Part shown: piece by piece, positions 1 to 10,500 of the stretch | Layout of the letters: the number at the start of each line of letters is the position of its first letter | How positions within the stretch are numbered: the first letter of the stretch is position 1 | Assembly: GCA_902790175.1 (NCBI GenBank) | Contig: CADAQZ010000004.1 | Location: 1 to 64,000, forward strand | Reading direction: 5' to 3' | Length of the DNA: 64,000 bases | Source of the DNA: an uncultured Eubacteriales bacterium | GTDB taxonomy: Bacteria > Bacillota > Clostridia > Christensenellales > Aristaeellaceae | Notes under the pieces: generated by a model | What the model was told of the DNA's origin: nothing | The model's database searches: none | Seen by the model: only the letters and a program-made list of their open reading frames with translations | Translations under genes and position numbers: made by a program

Positions 1-1
1 C

Positions 2-496
2 GGCTACCAGCTGATCAAGGCCATCCGACAGCGGGAGAAGTACATTCCCGTCATCGTGATCTCCGCGAAGGTCACGCTGTCGGAGCGCGTGCTGGGGATG
101 GACCTCGGCGCGGACGACTACGTCACCAAGCCCTTCGAGCCGCTGGAGGTGGCCGCGAAGGTGCGCGCGCAGCTGCGGCGGCTGAGCAGCGCCCAGCCCG
201 TACGGGAGCGGCGCGTGCTCTGCGCGGGCAGCGTGGCGCTCGACCTCGACACCTGCACGGCGAGCGTCGGCGGCAACACCGTCGAACTGACCAAGGCTGA
301 GTTCAAGGTGCTGGAAAAGCTGATGTCACAGCCGCGGCGCGTGTTCACCAAGGAGCAGATCTACCAGAGCGCGTGGTACGACGACGGCGCGGTGGACGAC
401 AACACCATCCGCGTCGTCATCAGCCGCCTGCGGGACAAGGTGGGCAGCGAACACATCAAGACCATTCGGGGATTGGGGTATCGCTTTGAAGAATAA
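2..496 (+). CDS. OmpR/VanR-family response regulator, C-terminal part (5' end outside window)
   Basis: The visible part is the last 165 residues. It has the end of a receiver domain (VIVISAK, then DDYVTKPFEP with the conserved Lys) followed by a winged-helix DNA-binding domain (ELTKAEFKVLEKLM, then VVISRLRDKVG and IKTIRGLGYRFEE). The phospho-accepting Asp lies before the window. It is the DNA-binding half of a two-component pair with the kinase that follows directly. The winged-helix type and the VanS-like partner suggest envelope or antibiotic sensing, but no target gene is identified. Confidence 0.9.
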   Translation, partial: GYQLIKAIRQREKYIPVIVISAKVTLSERVLGMDLGADDYVTKPFEPLEVAAKVRAQLRRLSSAQPVRERRVLCAGSVALDLDTCTASVGGNTVELTKAEFKVLEKLMSQPRRVFTKEQIYQSAWYDDGAVDDNTIRVVISRLRDKVGSEHIKTIRGLGYRFEE

Positions 497-526
497 GCTG
501 AAACTGTCGTTCAAGAGCCGGATTCC

Positions 527-1345
527 GTGGATTCATCCCCCGGCTCCGTCCGGGAATGGGCGATGTTCGCGGCGGGGCTCATGGTGTTCGTACTCGGGGC
601 CTTCGCATTTTACTGGCTCGCGTCGCGGATCATCAGGGCCGAGAGCGAGCGCCGCGTGAAGGAGCAGAATTTGATCTACGCCGCCATCGCCCACGACCTG
701 AAGACCCCCATGACCAGCGTGCAGGGCTACGCCGCGGCGCTTCGGGACGGGAAGATCCCGCCGGAGGGCCAGGCCGAGGCCTGCGACATCATCTGCCGAA
801 AGAGCCGCCGCATGAACGAGCTGGTGGACGCGCTTTTTGAGTACGCGCGGCTGGGCGCGGCGGAATATAAGCTGAAGTCGGAGCGCATCGACGCGGCGCA
901 GATCGTGCGCGAGGTCGCGGCGGACAGCTACACCGACTTCGAGGAGCGCGGCATCGCGCTGGACGTGGACATCCCGGACGGGCCGCTGGCAATCCTCGGC
1001 GACGCGGGGCAGCTTCGCCGCGCCGTGACGAACCTCGTCATCAACGCCTGGAAGCACAACTCGGAGGGCGCAAAGGTTCGCGTCGCCGCGCAGGCGGAGG
1101 ACGGCAGGCTGCTCGTGTCGGTCGCGGATGACGGCGCGCCGATCCCGCCCGAGGCGCGCGAGGCGCTGCTTCGGCCCTTCGTCACCGCCGACGAGGCCCG
1201 CACCAGCCGCAGCGGCAGCGGCCTGGGCCTGGCGATCGCGGCGAAGATCGTCCGCCTGATGGGCGGCACGCTGCGCATCGCGGACGCCGGCGGAGGGTAT
1301 GTCAAGGCGTTTGAAATTGTGGGGATTCCACTGGCGGAGAAGTGA
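527..1345 (+). CDS. VanS-like sensor histidine kinase (N-terminus possibly frameshifted)
   Basis: It has one clear transmembrane segment near residues 10-32, then a HisKA domain with the phospho-acceptor His56 in AIAHDLKTP, and an HATPase_c domain with an N box (NLVINAWKHN), VADDGAPIP and a G2 box (SGSGLGLAIA). It would autophosphorylate and pass phosphate to the regulator ending 30 bases upstream. The only available start is GTG at 527, which has no good ribosome binding site. A TTG at 486 overlaps the regulator stop in another frame and opens with the typical kinase start LKNKLKLSFKSR, so a frameshift near 510-545 may have cut off the true N-terminus. The 272-residue length is short for the family. 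Confidence 0.85.
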   Translation: MDSSPGSVREWAMFAAGLMVFVLGAFAFYWLASRIIRAESERRVKEQNLIYAAIAHDLKTPMTSVQGYAAALRDGKIPPEGQAEACDIICRKSRRMNELVDALFEYARLGAAEYKLKSERIDAAQIVREVAADSYTDFEERGIALDVDIPDGPLAILGDAGQLRRAVTNLVINAWKHNSEGAKVRVAAQAEDGRLLVSVADDGAPIPPEAREALLRPFVTADEARTSRSGSGLGLAIAAKIVRLMGGTLRIADAGGGYVKAFEIVGIPLAEK

Positions 1346-1352
1346 AAGGTTG

Positions 1353-1390
1353 AATAAAACACCCGTTGCATGGTGTAACAGGTGTTTATT
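1353..1390. terminator. hairpin after the histidine kinase gene
   Basis: Arms AATAAAACACC and GGTGTTTATT with inner GTT/AAC form an A/T-flanked stem just after the kinase stop. Probable intrinsic terminator. Confidence 0.5.
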
Positions 1391-1417
1391 GGCAATCTGG
1401 TCCCCCAAAACCCGTAG

Positions 1418-1444
1418 GGGCGGCGTTGCGCCGCCCTCTTTTTT
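1418..1444 (+). terminator. GC-rich hairpin with T run between convergent genes
   Basis: GGGCGGCG and CGCCGCCC arms with a TTG loop are followed by TCTTTTTT. This terminates plus-strand transcription, and its tail overlaps the end of the convergent permease gene. Confidence 0.65.
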
Positions 1445-3038
1445 ACTTCTTCGCGAGGGCCATGACGCGCGCGTAGCTCAGCGCGGCCAGCGTTCCCGCG
1501 ATCAGCGTCATGATCAGCGTCAACAGCCGGTGGTCCATCCGCATGCCGAGCACGACCATCAGCACGACCAGCCCCATCACCACGAACATGTTGGGCAGCA
1601 GGTAGATCGCGACCGCCGCACCCTGCTTGATCACCTCGATCTCGTTCTCCCAGTCCAGGCGCATGTGGCGCACGCCGCACACGCACCCCCAGGCCGTCGA
1701 AAAGGCGCACAGCGCGACGCCCAGCAAGAGGTACAGCGCCGTGTTCAGCGCGGGCACCCTCGCCGAGACGCACAGGCACAGCGTCGAGAAGGCCATGAAC
1801 GGCACCGTCAGCCACATGTTGAACAGCATCTTGCCCTGATACACCGCCTTCTTTTCGATCGGCAAGCTCTGGAGGATCCAGTAGTTCTTGCCCTCCAGCG
1901 ACGGCGAGCACGCCGTGGTCGACATCATGCCGATGAAGAAGTAGACGATGAACGGGATCGCCGGCTGGAGGATCGACGACTGGAACGGCGCGCCGTTCGT
2001 CACCGTCTTGACGATCCTGTCAAAGCCGATGATCAGCGTGCCGAGCCCCAGCAGGGCCGCCAGGACCTCCCCCATCGCGCCGTTGACCATGTAGGCGGTC
2101 GAGCCCATCAGCCGCCGGAACTCCTTGTGGGCGATCGCGTGGATCACGCTCCGCTTCCTCTGGGCCGTCATGCGGTAGTTCTTCGCGGCCGCGTGCGACT
2201 TCAGCGCGGAGTTGATGTTCCGGTAGGAGCGCCCGACGATCGCGAACACGGCTGTAAACAGCAGCATGGTCACCCCGACCAGGAGCAGGGCGTCCGAAAC
2301 GCTCGTCTTTGTGATCGCGTCCGCGAACCAGCCCGCGGGCAGGTAGACCTTCGCCGCGCCGCCGGTCAACTGCGACGCCAGCAGCAGCGTCGACTGCACC
2401 TTGTCGTTTCGGAAGATGTCCTCGATGATGAAGCGCAGCGAGAAGCAGAAGATCACGAAGATGAACGTCAATACCGTCTGGACGATGTTCGTCCTTTTGA
2501 ACCCGGCGCTGATCCGCGCGATCAGAAAGCCCAGAAACGCCGCGGCCAGCATCGGGATGCCCGGCAAAAACAGCGACAGCGCGATCCACAGCGGGTAGAC
2601 AGCGACGGGCGGATGGGCGAACCAGCCGTAGCCGATCATCATCGCCAGCGAGATGCTCATGTGCCAGGGCAGGCTCTTGACGTACATGTACAAAAACTTA
2701 CAGCCCGCCACCGTGGCGGATGAGAACGGCAGCGACATCAGCATGTCGTATTCCCGAAAGTGGAACAGGTAGCCGTTCGTCTTGAACAGCGTCAGGAAAA
2801 ACGCCATCGCGCTGATCATCAGCGCACACATCACCGGCGCGGCGCCGATGATGCCGAATTTGCCGTAGCCGACGCACATCGCGACGCATAGCGCCACCAG
2901 CATCGCGTACACGACGGCAAACCCGACGGCGTTGCCGATGATCCGGCGGCGCTTCTTCTTATCGCCGGAGAACCGGAGGATGTTGCGCCAGCTCGTGGAC
3001 AATAGCAGCGTCCTCAAAAGGAGCCAACCGTTATTCAT
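1443..3038 (-). CDS. ABC exporter permease, multi-spanning membrane protein
   Basis: This 531-residue protein has about ten to twelve hydrophobic segments and no ATP-binding motif. It overlaps the start of the downstream end of the ATPase gene by 8 bases (3031-3038), so the two are translationally coupled and form one exporter. The size and pattern, with a basic N-terminal cytoplasmic patch (SGDKKKRRRIIG), resemble the large ABC-2/EcsB-like permeases of Firmicutes. The substrate cannot be read from sequence. Lipid, peptide antibiotic or bacteriocin export are the usual roles, and the two-component system next door is compatible with, but does not prove, an antimicrobial-defence role. Confidence 0.85.
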   Translation of the reverse strand: MNNGWLLLRTLLLSTSWRNILRFSGDKKKRRRIIGNAVGFAVVYAMLVALCVAMCVGYGKFGIIGAAPVMCALMISAMAFFLTLFKTNGYLFHFREYDMLMSLPFSSATVAGCKFLYMYVKSLPWHMSISLAMMIGYGWFAHPPVAVYPLWIALSLFLPGIPMLAAAFLGFLIARISAGFKRTNIVQTVLTFIFVIFCFSLRFIIEDIFRNDKVQSTLLLASQLTGGAAKVYLPAGWFADAITKTSVSDALLLVGVTMLLFTAVFAIVGRSYRNINSALKSHAAAKNYRMTAQRKRSVIHAIAHKEFRRLMGSTAYMVNGAMGEVLAALLGLGTLIIGFDRIVKTVTNGAPFQSSILQPAIPFIVYFFIGMMSTTACSPSLEGKNYWILQSLPIEKKAVYQGKMLFNMWLTVPFMAFSTLCLCVSARVPALNTALYLLLGVALCAFSTAWGCVCGVRHMRLDWENEIEVIKQGAAVAIYLLPNMFVVMGLVVLMVVLGMRMDHRLLTLIMTLIAGTLAALSYARVMALAKK

Positions 3039-3759
3039 TGCCGTCCGCCTCCAAAAACGCCTCTTCCAGCGAATGTCCCTCGGTGAGTTCCTCCATCGTC
3101 CCGGAGGCGATGATCCTGCCGTGCTTGATGATGGCGACCTTGTTGCACAGCTTTTCCGCCACGTCCAGCACGTGCGTGGAGAAGAAGATGGCCGTGCCCT
3201 TCTGGCACATCTCGCGCATGATCTCCTTCAGCGTAAAGGTGGCCTTCGGGTCGAGCCCAACGAACGGCTCGTCCAGCACGAGCAGCTTCGGCTCGTGGAT
3301 CAGCGCGGAAATGATGGCCGCCTTCTGCTTCATGCCGTGGGAATAGGAGCCGATCAGGTCGCCCAGCGCGTCCGTGATCTCAAACAGGTCGGCGTACTTT
3401 TTGATGCGCGCCTCGCGCTCCGCGGCCCCGATGCCGAACACGTCCGCGATGAAGTTCAGGTACTGGATGCCGGTCAGGTTCTCGTAGAGGTCCGGGTTGT
3501 CCGGGATGTAGGCCGTGACGCGCTTGCAGGCGATGGGCTCGTGCTTGACGGAGTGGCCGTCGATCGTGATCTCGCCCTCGGTGAAGTCGAGCACGCCCAC
3601 CACGGCGCGAATGGTCGTGGACTTGCCCGCGCCGTTGTGGCCGATGAAGCCGAAGATATCCCCGCCCATCACGCTGAGCGACACGTCGTCCACGGCCTTC
3701 TTGCCCCCGCCGTAGGACTTGGAATAGTTCCTGATCTCAAGCATCGCGTTTCCGCTCAT
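3031..3759 (-). CDS. ABC transporter ATP-binding protein, exporter type
   Basis: This 242-residue ATPase has Walker A GHNGAGKST, a signature segment SYSHGMKQK (a variant of LSGGQ, common in this exporter subfamily), Walker B LLVLDEPFVGLDP and switch His STHVLD. It would energise the permease encoded by the overlapping gene downstream. The start at 3759 follows a purine-rich stretch (AAAGGGG, then GAGAG); a second ATG five codons later is also possible. A well-formed promoter lies upstream at 3807-3835. Confidence 0.9.
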   Translation of the reverse strand: MSGNAMLEIRNYSKSYGGGKKAVDDVSLSVMGGDIFGFIGHNGAGKSTTIRAVVGVLDFTEGEITIDGHSVKHEPIACKRVTAYIPDNPDLYENLTGIQYLNFIADVFGIGAAEREARIKKYADLFEITDALGDLIGSYSHGMKQKAAIISALIHEPKLLVLDEPFVGLDPKATFTLKEIMREMCQKGTAIFFSTHVLDVAEKLCNKVAIIKHGRIIASGTMEELTEGHSLEEAFLEADGNE

Positions 3760-3806
3760 GGCTCTCTTGACCCCTTTCCGGGACTTTCTCCCTTCACGTT
3801 GCCACC

Positions 3807-3835
3807 ATCATAGCACTTTTGCCCGCCACGCACAA
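3807..3835 (-). promoter_or_regulatory. promoter of the ABC exporter operon
   Basis: On the minus strand: -35 TTGTGC, 17-base spacer, -10 TATGAT preceded by TGC (extended -10). About 48 bases before the ATPase start. Confidence 0.55.
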
Positions 3836-3911
3836 CCCAAAGCCCACCAATCGTCGCGAGCGCCGGTCCAATTGTCCGTTTGCGGAGCCGACGGCCGCGC
3901 CCTCGCGGGGA

Positions 3912-4421
3912 TCACAGCCTGCGCACGCTCACGAATATCTCGCGCTTCTGGCCCTGATAGTCCCCCACGCCCTCGAAAACCGGCTCAAACCCGCACTTCT
4001 CCAGCACGCGCCTGGAGGCCAGGTTGTCCCGCAGGCAGACCCCGTACACCTCGCGGAGGCCGAGTTTTTCCGCCATCTTCGGCACAAACGCCCGGACGGC
4101 CTCCGTCGCATAGCCCTTGCCGACGTAATTGCGGGCGATGTGGTATCCGATCTCCCACCTGCCGCCCTCCAGCGGCACCATCTGTACGTAGCCAATGTTT
4201 TTTCCGTCGGCCTTCGTCAGCACCGGGTACGCCTGCGGGCCGTCCATCCGCCCGTACTGCGCCATCAGGAATTCGATGGCCCGGCGCGCGTCTTCGACCG
4301 TGGCGAACACCTCGTCCGGCACGAAGCGCCGCGTGTCGGCGTCCAGCGAGTTCGCGTGGACGTCCCGCGCCATCTCCGGCGCAAATTCCACGATGCACAA
4401 GCGCTCGGTCTCGAGTTTCAT
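3912..4421 (-). CDS. GNAT N-acetyltransferase, RimJ/RimL type
   Basis: This 169-residue protein begins LETERLCIVEF and has the acetyl-CoA pyrophosphate-binding stretch ARNYVGKGYATEAV, then a C-terminal block typical of the family (REVYGVCLRDNLASRRVLEKCGF). It should move an acetyl group from acetyl-CoA to an amine, possibly a protein N-terminus or small molecule; the substrate is unknown. GGAGGAGA lies 8 bases before the ATG. It sits alone between pyrG and the ABC exporter. Confidence 0.9.
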   Translation of the reverse strand: MKLETERLCIVEFAPEMARDVHANSLDADTRRFVPDEVFATVEDARRAIEFLMAQYGRMDGPQAYPVLTKADGKNIGYVQMVPLEGGRWEIGYHIARNYVGKGYATEAVRAFVPKMAEKLGLREVYGVCLRDNLASRRVLEKCGFEPVFEGVGDYQGQKREIFVSVRRL

Positions 4422-4471
4422 GGAGGTCTCCTCCGATCAACACGGTTTTTCCATCATTGGTTTCGACGTGT

Positions 4472-4503
4472 AGCGCCCGCAACCCTTCCGGATTGCGGGC
4501 GCT
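4472..4503. terminator. perfect 11-bp hairpin after pyrG
   Basis: Arms AGCGCCCGCAA and TTGCGGGCGCT with a 10-base loop lie just past the pyrG stop. There is no clear T run, so it may be a weak terminator or an mRNA 3' end stabiliser for the glnA-pyrG operon. Confidence 0.45.
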
Positions 4504-4524
4504 TCGCGCATATTCTTGATTTAT

Positions 4525-6126
4525 TTATTCGTGCTTCAGGGCCGCATCCACAAAGCCGACGAACAGTGGATGCGGCTTGTTCGGCCTGCTCTTGAACTCC
4601 GGGTGGAACTGCACGCCGATGTAGAAGCGCTCGCCGGGGATCTCCACCGTCTCCACCAGCCGCCCGTCCGGCGAAAGGCCCGACAGGCACAGCCCGGCGT
4701 CCTGCAGCGCGGAGCGGTATTCGTTGTTGAACTCGTAGCGGTGGCGGTGGCGCTCGCTGATCTCAAGCGTGCCGTAGCAGGCGGCGATGGCGGTATCCGG
4801 CTTCAACGCGCAGGGATACTTGCCCAGCCGCAGCGTGCCGCCCTTGTCGATGTCGTCCGACTGGTCAGGCATGTAATGGATCACCTGGTGCGGGCTGTTC
4901 TCGTCGAACTCGTGCGAATTCGCGCCCGCCAGGGCGGCGACGTCGCGCGCGAACTCGATCACCGCCACCTGCATGCCCAGGCAGATGCCGAAGTAGGGCA
5001 CGCGGCGCTCGCGGGCATACTTCGCCGCCAATATCATGCCCTCGATGCCGCGGTTGCCGAAGCCGCCGGGCACGATGATGCCCTGCACCTTCGACAAGAC
5101 CTCCACATAGTTCTCCTCCGTCAGCGTCTCGGAGTCGATCCACTCAATCTCCACCTTCGCGTCCAGCGCGTAGCCCGCGTGGCGCAGCGCCTCGGCCACG
5201 GACAGGTAGGCGTCGTGCAGTTGCACGTACTTGCCGACCAGGCCGATCTTTACGGTCCTCGACTGGTGGTGGATGCGCTCCACCAGCGCGCGCCATTCCG
5301 CCAGGTCCGGCTCCGGCGCGTCGATGCGCAGCTCGCGGCAGGCGATGCCGGACAGGTGCGCGTCCTCCAGCATCAGCGGGGCCTCGTACAGGTTCGGCAG
5401 CGTGCGGTTCTCGATCACGCAGTCGTCCTTCACGTTGCAGAAGTGGGCGATCTTGGCGAACACACCCGCGTCGGTGATCGGCTCGTCCACGCGCAGCACG
5501 ATGATGTTCGGGCTGATGCCCATGCCCTGCAATTCCTTCACGGAGTGCTGCGTGGGCTTCGATTTGTGCTCGCCGCTGGCCTTCAGGTACGGCACGAGCG
5601 TGACGTGCACGTACAGCGCGTTCTCCCGGCCCACCTCCAGGCCCACCTGGCGGATGGCCTCGATGAAGGGCTGGCTCTCGATGTCGCCGATGGTGCCGCC
5701 GATCTCGGTGATGACCACGTCGGCGTCCGTCTTCTTGCCGACCTGGTAGATGAACGTCTTTATCTCGTTGGTGATGTGCGGGATGGTCTGCACCGTGTGG
5801 CCCAGGTAGCCGCCCTGGCGCTCCCGCTGGATCACGTTCGAGTAGACCCGGCCGGTGGTGAGGTTGGAGAACTTGTTGAGGTCCTCGTCGATGAAGCGCT
5901 CGTAGTGGCCGAGGTCCAGGTCCGTCTCCGCGCCGTCCTCGGTCACGTACACCTCGCCGTGCTGGTAGGGGCTCATCGTGCCGGGATCGACGTTGATGTA
6001 GGGGTCCAGTTTCTGCGCGGCCACCTTCAGACCGCGCGCCTTCAAGAGCCGCCCCAGCGAGGCCGCCGTGATGCCCTTGCCCAGTCCCGAGACCACGCCG
6101 CCGGTTACAAAGATGTATTTCGTCAT
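4525..6126 (-). CDS. pyrG: CTP synthase
   Basis: It converts UTP, ATP and glutamine to CTP in the cytoplasm. This 533-residue protein has the N-terminal synthetase domain ([11 protein letters not shown]-loop, then CTP-site [10 protein letters not shown]) and a C-terminal glutamine amidotransferase domain with nucleophile Cys in FGICLGMQ and the catalytic His-Glu in GVQFHPEF. The length matches B. subtilis PyrG. The start at 6126 is chosen because the protein then begins [10 protein letters not shown], the ATG overlaps the gltD stop as ATGA, and AGGGAGGG lies 5 bases upstream. Being last in the glnA-gltBD operon links a glutamine consumer to glutamine supply. Confidence 0.97.
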   Translation of the reverse strand: MTKYIFVTGGVVSGLGKGITAASLGRLLKARGLKVAAQKLDPYINVDPGTMSPYQHGEVYVTEDGAETDLDLGHYERFIDEDLNKFSNLTTGRVYSNVIQRERQGGYLGHTVQTIPHITNEIKTFIYQVGKKTDADVVITEIGGTIGDIESQPFIEAIRQVGLEVGRENALYVHVTLVPYLKASGEHKSKPTQHSVKELQGMGISPNIIVLRVDEPITDAGVFAKIAHFCNVKDDCVIENRTLPNLYEAPLMLEDAHLSGIACRELRIDAPEPDLAEWRALVERIHHQSRTVKIGLVGKYVQLHDAYLSVAEALRHAGYALDAKVEIEWIDSETLTEENYVEVLSKVQGIIVPGGFGNRGIEGMILAAKYARERRVPYFGICLGMQVAVIEFARDVAALAGANSHEFDENSPHQVIHYMPDQSDDIDKGGTLRLGKYPCALKPDTAIAACYGTLEISERHRHRYEFNNEYRSALQDAGLCLSGLSPDGRLVETVEIPGERFYIGVQFHPEFKSRPNKPHPLFVGFVDAALKHE

Positions 6127-7520
6127 ATTGACCCTCCCTTGAGCCATTCGTTGACCTCCATGGCCGCCGCCCGTCCGTCCGCCAAAGCGCGCACCACCAG
6201 CGACTGGCCCGTGCGCATGTCGCCCGCGGAGAACAGGTTGTCCCGAATACGATGCGAGCCGTCCCCGGGCAGCATGCGGCCCCGGGCGTCGGGTTCGACG
6301 CCGAACCGCGCCGCCGTCGCCGCCTCGCAGCCCACGAAGCCCGCCGCGATCAGCATCAGGTCGCAGGGAATCGTTTGCTCCGTGCCGGGCACGGGCTCAA
6401 AACCCTCCAGGCGCACCGTCTCCACGGCCTCGATCGCGCCGCCCGCACCCACAATGATGCGCTTGACGGTGGTCTGGTAGACGCGCGGGTCTTCGCCCTG
6501 GCGGTGGATCGCTTCCAGCTGGCCGTAGTCGGTGCGCAGCGTGCGCGGCCACTGGGGCCAGGGGTTGTTCGCGGCGCGCTGCGCGGGCGGGGCCGGCATC
6601 ATCTCCAGCTGAACGACGGACTTGCAGCCCTGCCTGAGCGCCGTGCCCACGCAGTCGTTGCCGGTGTCGCCGCCGCCGACCACGATCACAGTCTTCTCCT
6701 TCGCAGAGATCGCCGGAGCTTCGCCCGAGAGCACCGCCTTCGTCGCCGCTGTCAGGTAGTCCACGGCGAAGCAGACGCCCGCGGCGTCGGCGTTCTCCAC
6801 GCTCAGCGCCCGCGGCTTCTTCGCGCCGCCGCACAGCAGCACGGCGTCATAGTCCCGCAGGGCGTCGGGGTCGGCCTCGGTGTTCAGCAGGAAGCGCACG
6901 TCCTCCTCCTCCATCAGCCGGACGCGGCGCTCGACGACGGCCTTCGGCAGCTTCATGTTCGGGATGCCGTACATCAGAAGCCCGCCGGGCCGGTCCGCGC
7001 GCTCGATGACGGTCACCTCGTGGCCCAGCCGGTTCAGAAGGTCCGCCGCTGCCAGTCCCGCGGGGCCGCTGCCCACGACCGCGACGCGCCTTCCGGTGCG
7101 CGTCTTCGGGCTTCTCGGCTGGACCCAGCCCTTTTCAAACCCCGTCTCGATCAGGTAGAGCTCGTTGTCGCGGTTGGTCAGCGCGTCGCTTTCGAGGTTG
7201 CACGCCTTTTCGCACAGCGCCGGGCACACGCGGCCCGTGAACTCCGGAAACGGCGCGGTGCGAAGCAGGCGCTCCAGCGCCTCGCGCTCCCGGCCCCGGT
7301 AGATGAGGTCGTTCCACTCGGGGATCAGGTTGTGCAGCGGACAGCCGAAGTCCGACTGGCAGAACGGCACGCCGCAGTTCATGCAGCGCGCGGCCTGCGC
7401 GCGGCGGACGTCGGCGGGCTGGGCGACGTGCAGATCGTCAAAGTCGCGCAGGCGGGCCTCCTCGGTGCGGTAGGGGTTTTCTATCCTGGCGATCTCCAGA
7501 AAGCCGGTCGGCTTGCCCAT
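6123..7520 (-). CDS. gltD: glutamate synthase small (beta) subunit
   Basis: This NADPH-oxidising subunit passes electrons through FAD and Fe-S centres to the large subunit, which makes glutamate from glutamine and 2-oxoglutarate. The 465-residue protein has an N-terminal Fe-S domain with Cys in [14 protein letters not shown] and CPALCEKAC, an FAD-binding motif [12 protein letters not shown], and an NADPH-binding motif [11 protein letters not shown]. The gene starts 3 bases after the gltB stop, behind AGGGAGG, so the subunits are co-translated. Confidence 0.96.
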   Translation of the reverse strand: MGKPTGFLEIARIENPYRTEEARLRDFDDLHVAQPADVRRAQAARCMNCGVPFCQSDFGCPLHNLIPEWNDLIYRGREREALERLLRTAPFPEFTGRVCPALCEKACNLESDALTNRDNELYLIETGFEKGWVQPRSPKTRTGRRVAVVGSGPAGLAAADLLNRLGHEVTVIERADRPGGLLMYGIPNMKLPKAVVERRVRLMEEEDVRFLLNTEADPDALRDYDAVLLCGGAKKPRALSVENADAAGVCFAVDYLTAATKAVLSGEAPAISAKEKTVIVVGGGDTGNDCVGTALRQGCKSVVQLEMMPAPPAQRAANNPWPQWPRTLRTDYGQLEAIHRQGEDPRVYQTTVKRIIVGAGGAIEAVETVRLEGFEPVPGTEQTIPCDLMLIAAGFVGCEAATAARFGVEPDARGRMLPGDGSHRIRDNLFSAGDMRTGQSLVVRALADGRAAAMEVNEWLKGGSI

Positions 7521-7523
7521 GCT

Positions 7524-10500
7524 TCACGCCTCCCTTTTCCTCATGTAATCCATGTATTCGTCCGAAATGACCGCCTTGAACTTCGGCAGCCACGCCTCGA
7601 AGTCGGCGAGGATCTCCGCGGCGCGACTGGAATCGGTGTGCTTTGCGTGCATCTCCAGCAGGCCGCGCAGCTCCTTCGCCTGCTCGGGCGTCACGCCGTG
7701 CACCTTCACCAGGGCGCTGTTGATATGCCGCTCGAGCGTGCCGTCCTCGTCCAGCACCCAGGCGATGCCGCCGGACATGCCCGCGCCGAAGTTGTCGCCC
7801 ACCGGGCCCAGCACTGCCACGCGCCCGCCGGTCATGTACTCGCAGCCGTGGTCCCCCACGCCCTCGACGACGGCCCACGCGCCGCTGTTGCGCACGGCGA
7901 AGCGCTCGCCCGCCATGCCCGCGATGAAAGCGTGGCCGGATGTCGCGCCGTAGAGCGCCACGTTGCCGATCAGCGCGTCGTCCGAATTCCAGAGCGCGTC
8001 CGCGGGCGGGCAGATGGCCAGCGTGCCGCCGGAGAGGCCTTTGCCGAGGTAGTCGTTCGCCACGCCGTAGAGCGCGATCGACTGCCCCTCCGGCAAAAAC
8101 GCGCCGAACGACTGGCCGCCGCAGCCCTGCGCCTGGATGTGGCGCTCGCCCTTCAAAAGCGCGCCGAAGGCCCGGTCGGTGGTGGTCAATTGAACATGGT
8201 CCTGCACGAGCCGCGCGTCCATGCGCTCGTTCAGCGCGAAATCGTGCTTCGACTCCGGCTGGACGTGGATGTTGCGAGCGAAGCCGATCAGGTCGGAGAG
8301 CTCCAGCGCGGCATCGTCCTTCACCTTCAACAGGTCGCTGCGGCCCACGAGCTCGTCCACCGTCCTCGCGCCGAGCCGCGCCATGATGCCGCGCAGCTGC
8401 CCGGCGACGAAGCGCATGAAGCGCTCGACGTACTCGGGCTTGCCGATGAACCGCTTGCGCAGCTCGGGGTTCTGCGTGGCGATGCCGAAGGGGCAGGTGC
8501 CCAGCTGACACACGCGCATCATCCGGCAGCCCATCGTCACCAGCGGCGCGGTGGCGAAGCCGAACTGTTCTGCGCCCAGCAGCAGCGCCACGGCCACGTC
8601 GTGCCCAGACATCAGCTTGCCGTCGGCCTCCAGCGTCACGGTCTGGCGCAGCCGGTTGCGGCAGAGCACCTGGTGGGTCTCGGCCAGGCCGATCTCCCAC
8701 GGCAGGCCTGCGTGGTGCACGCTGGACATCGGCGCTGCGCCGGTGCCGCCCTCGCCGCCGGAGATCAGTATGCCGCCCGCGCCCGCCTTCGCCACGCCGC
8801 TGGCGATCGTGCCCACGCCGGTGGACGACACCAGCTTCACGGTCACTTTCGCGTCCTCGTTGGCGCACTGGAGGTCGTAGATCAGCTCTGCCAAATCTTC
8901 AATGGAATAGATGTCGTGGTGCGGCGGCGGAGAGATCAGCGAGATCCCCGGCGTGGAGCAGCGCGTCTTGGCGACGCTGTCCGTCACCTTCGCGCCGGGC
9001 AGGTGTCCGCCCTCGCCGGGCTTCGCGCCCTGCGCCATCTTGATCTGGATCTCCTTCGCGGAGAGCAGGTAGTCGCGCGTGACGCCGAAGCGGCCGGAGG
9101 CCACCTGCTTGATGGCGGAGTTCAATTCCGTGCCGAAGCGCTCGGGCAGCTCGCCGCCTTCGCCGCTGTTGCTCCTGCCGCCCAGCCGGTTCATGGCGAC
9201 GGCCATGCACTCGTGGGCCTCCTGCGAGATGGAGCCATAGGACATCGCGCCGGTGCGGAAGCGCTTGACGATCTGCTCGACGCTCTCCACCTCGTCCAGC
9301 GGGACGGGGTTGCACAGGTCGTAGCGGAAGTCCAGCGACGCGCGGATCGTCCGCGGGCCGTCGTTCTCCACCAGCGCGGCGTACTCGTCGAACTTCGCCG
9401 CGTCGTCGGTCCAGACCGCTTGCTGCAGCAGGTGGATCACCTTCGGGCTGTACAGGTGCTCCTCGGCGCCCTCGCCCGCGCGCAGCTTGTGCCGGCCGAC
9501 GCTCGGCAGTCCCGCCTGGACCGGGTCCAGGAACGCCTCGTCGTGCCAGAAGCGGCTGTCCGTCTCCACATCGTGCAGGCCCTTGCCGCCCAGCGCACAG
9601 GGCGTGTTGGTGAAGCAACGCTCCACGAACTGCTGATCCAGGCCCACGGCCTCGAACAGCTGCGCGCTCTGGTAGGCCTGCAGCGTGGAGACGCCCATCT
9701 TGGAGGCGATCTTGAGCACACCCGCCGTCAGCGCGTGGTTGTAGTTTTCGATCGCGGCGTCGGCGTCGGCGGGGCGGTTTTCGCGGATGACGTCGTGCGC
9801 CAGGTACGGGTTCACGGCCCGCGCGCCGTAGGCGATCAGCATCGCCAATTGGTGCGTGTCGCGGGGCTCGCCGCTCTCCAGGATGACGGAGACGGCGGTG
9901 CGCTTCTTGATGTGGATCAGGTGCTGCTCCAGCGCCGAGACCGCCAGCAGCGAGGGGATCGCCAGATGCGCCGCGTCGAGGCCCCTATCGGAGAGGATCA
10001 GGATGTTCAAGCCGTCGCGGCAGGCCGCGTCGCAGGCGGCAAAGAAGCCCTCCATCGCCCTGCGCAGGCGGGTCTTGACCGGGTACAGCAGCGAGATCTC
10101 GCGCACGTGAAACGCGGGATGGTCGATGCTCCGGATGCGCGCGAGCTCGTCCTCCGTCAGCACCGGCGAGGGCAGCTCCAGCACGGCGCAGTTGTCCGCG
10201 TCGCGCGACAGCAGGTTGCCGTCGTCGCCGATGTAGATCGAGCAGTCCGTCTTGCAGGCCTCGCGCAGCGCGTCGATGGGCGGGTTCGTCACCTGCGCGA
10301 AGCGCTGCTTGAAGTAGTCGAACAGCGGCGGATGCGCCTTCGACAGCGCCGCCAGCGGCTCGTCCGCGCCCATCGACACGATGGGCTCCGAGCCCTTTTC
10401 CGCCATCGGCAGGATGACGTCCTGCACGTCCTCAAAGGCGTAGCCGAAGGCCTTGCAGAGGGCGGGGGTGTCGACGCGAACTCCCTCCCCGAGGGAGGTG

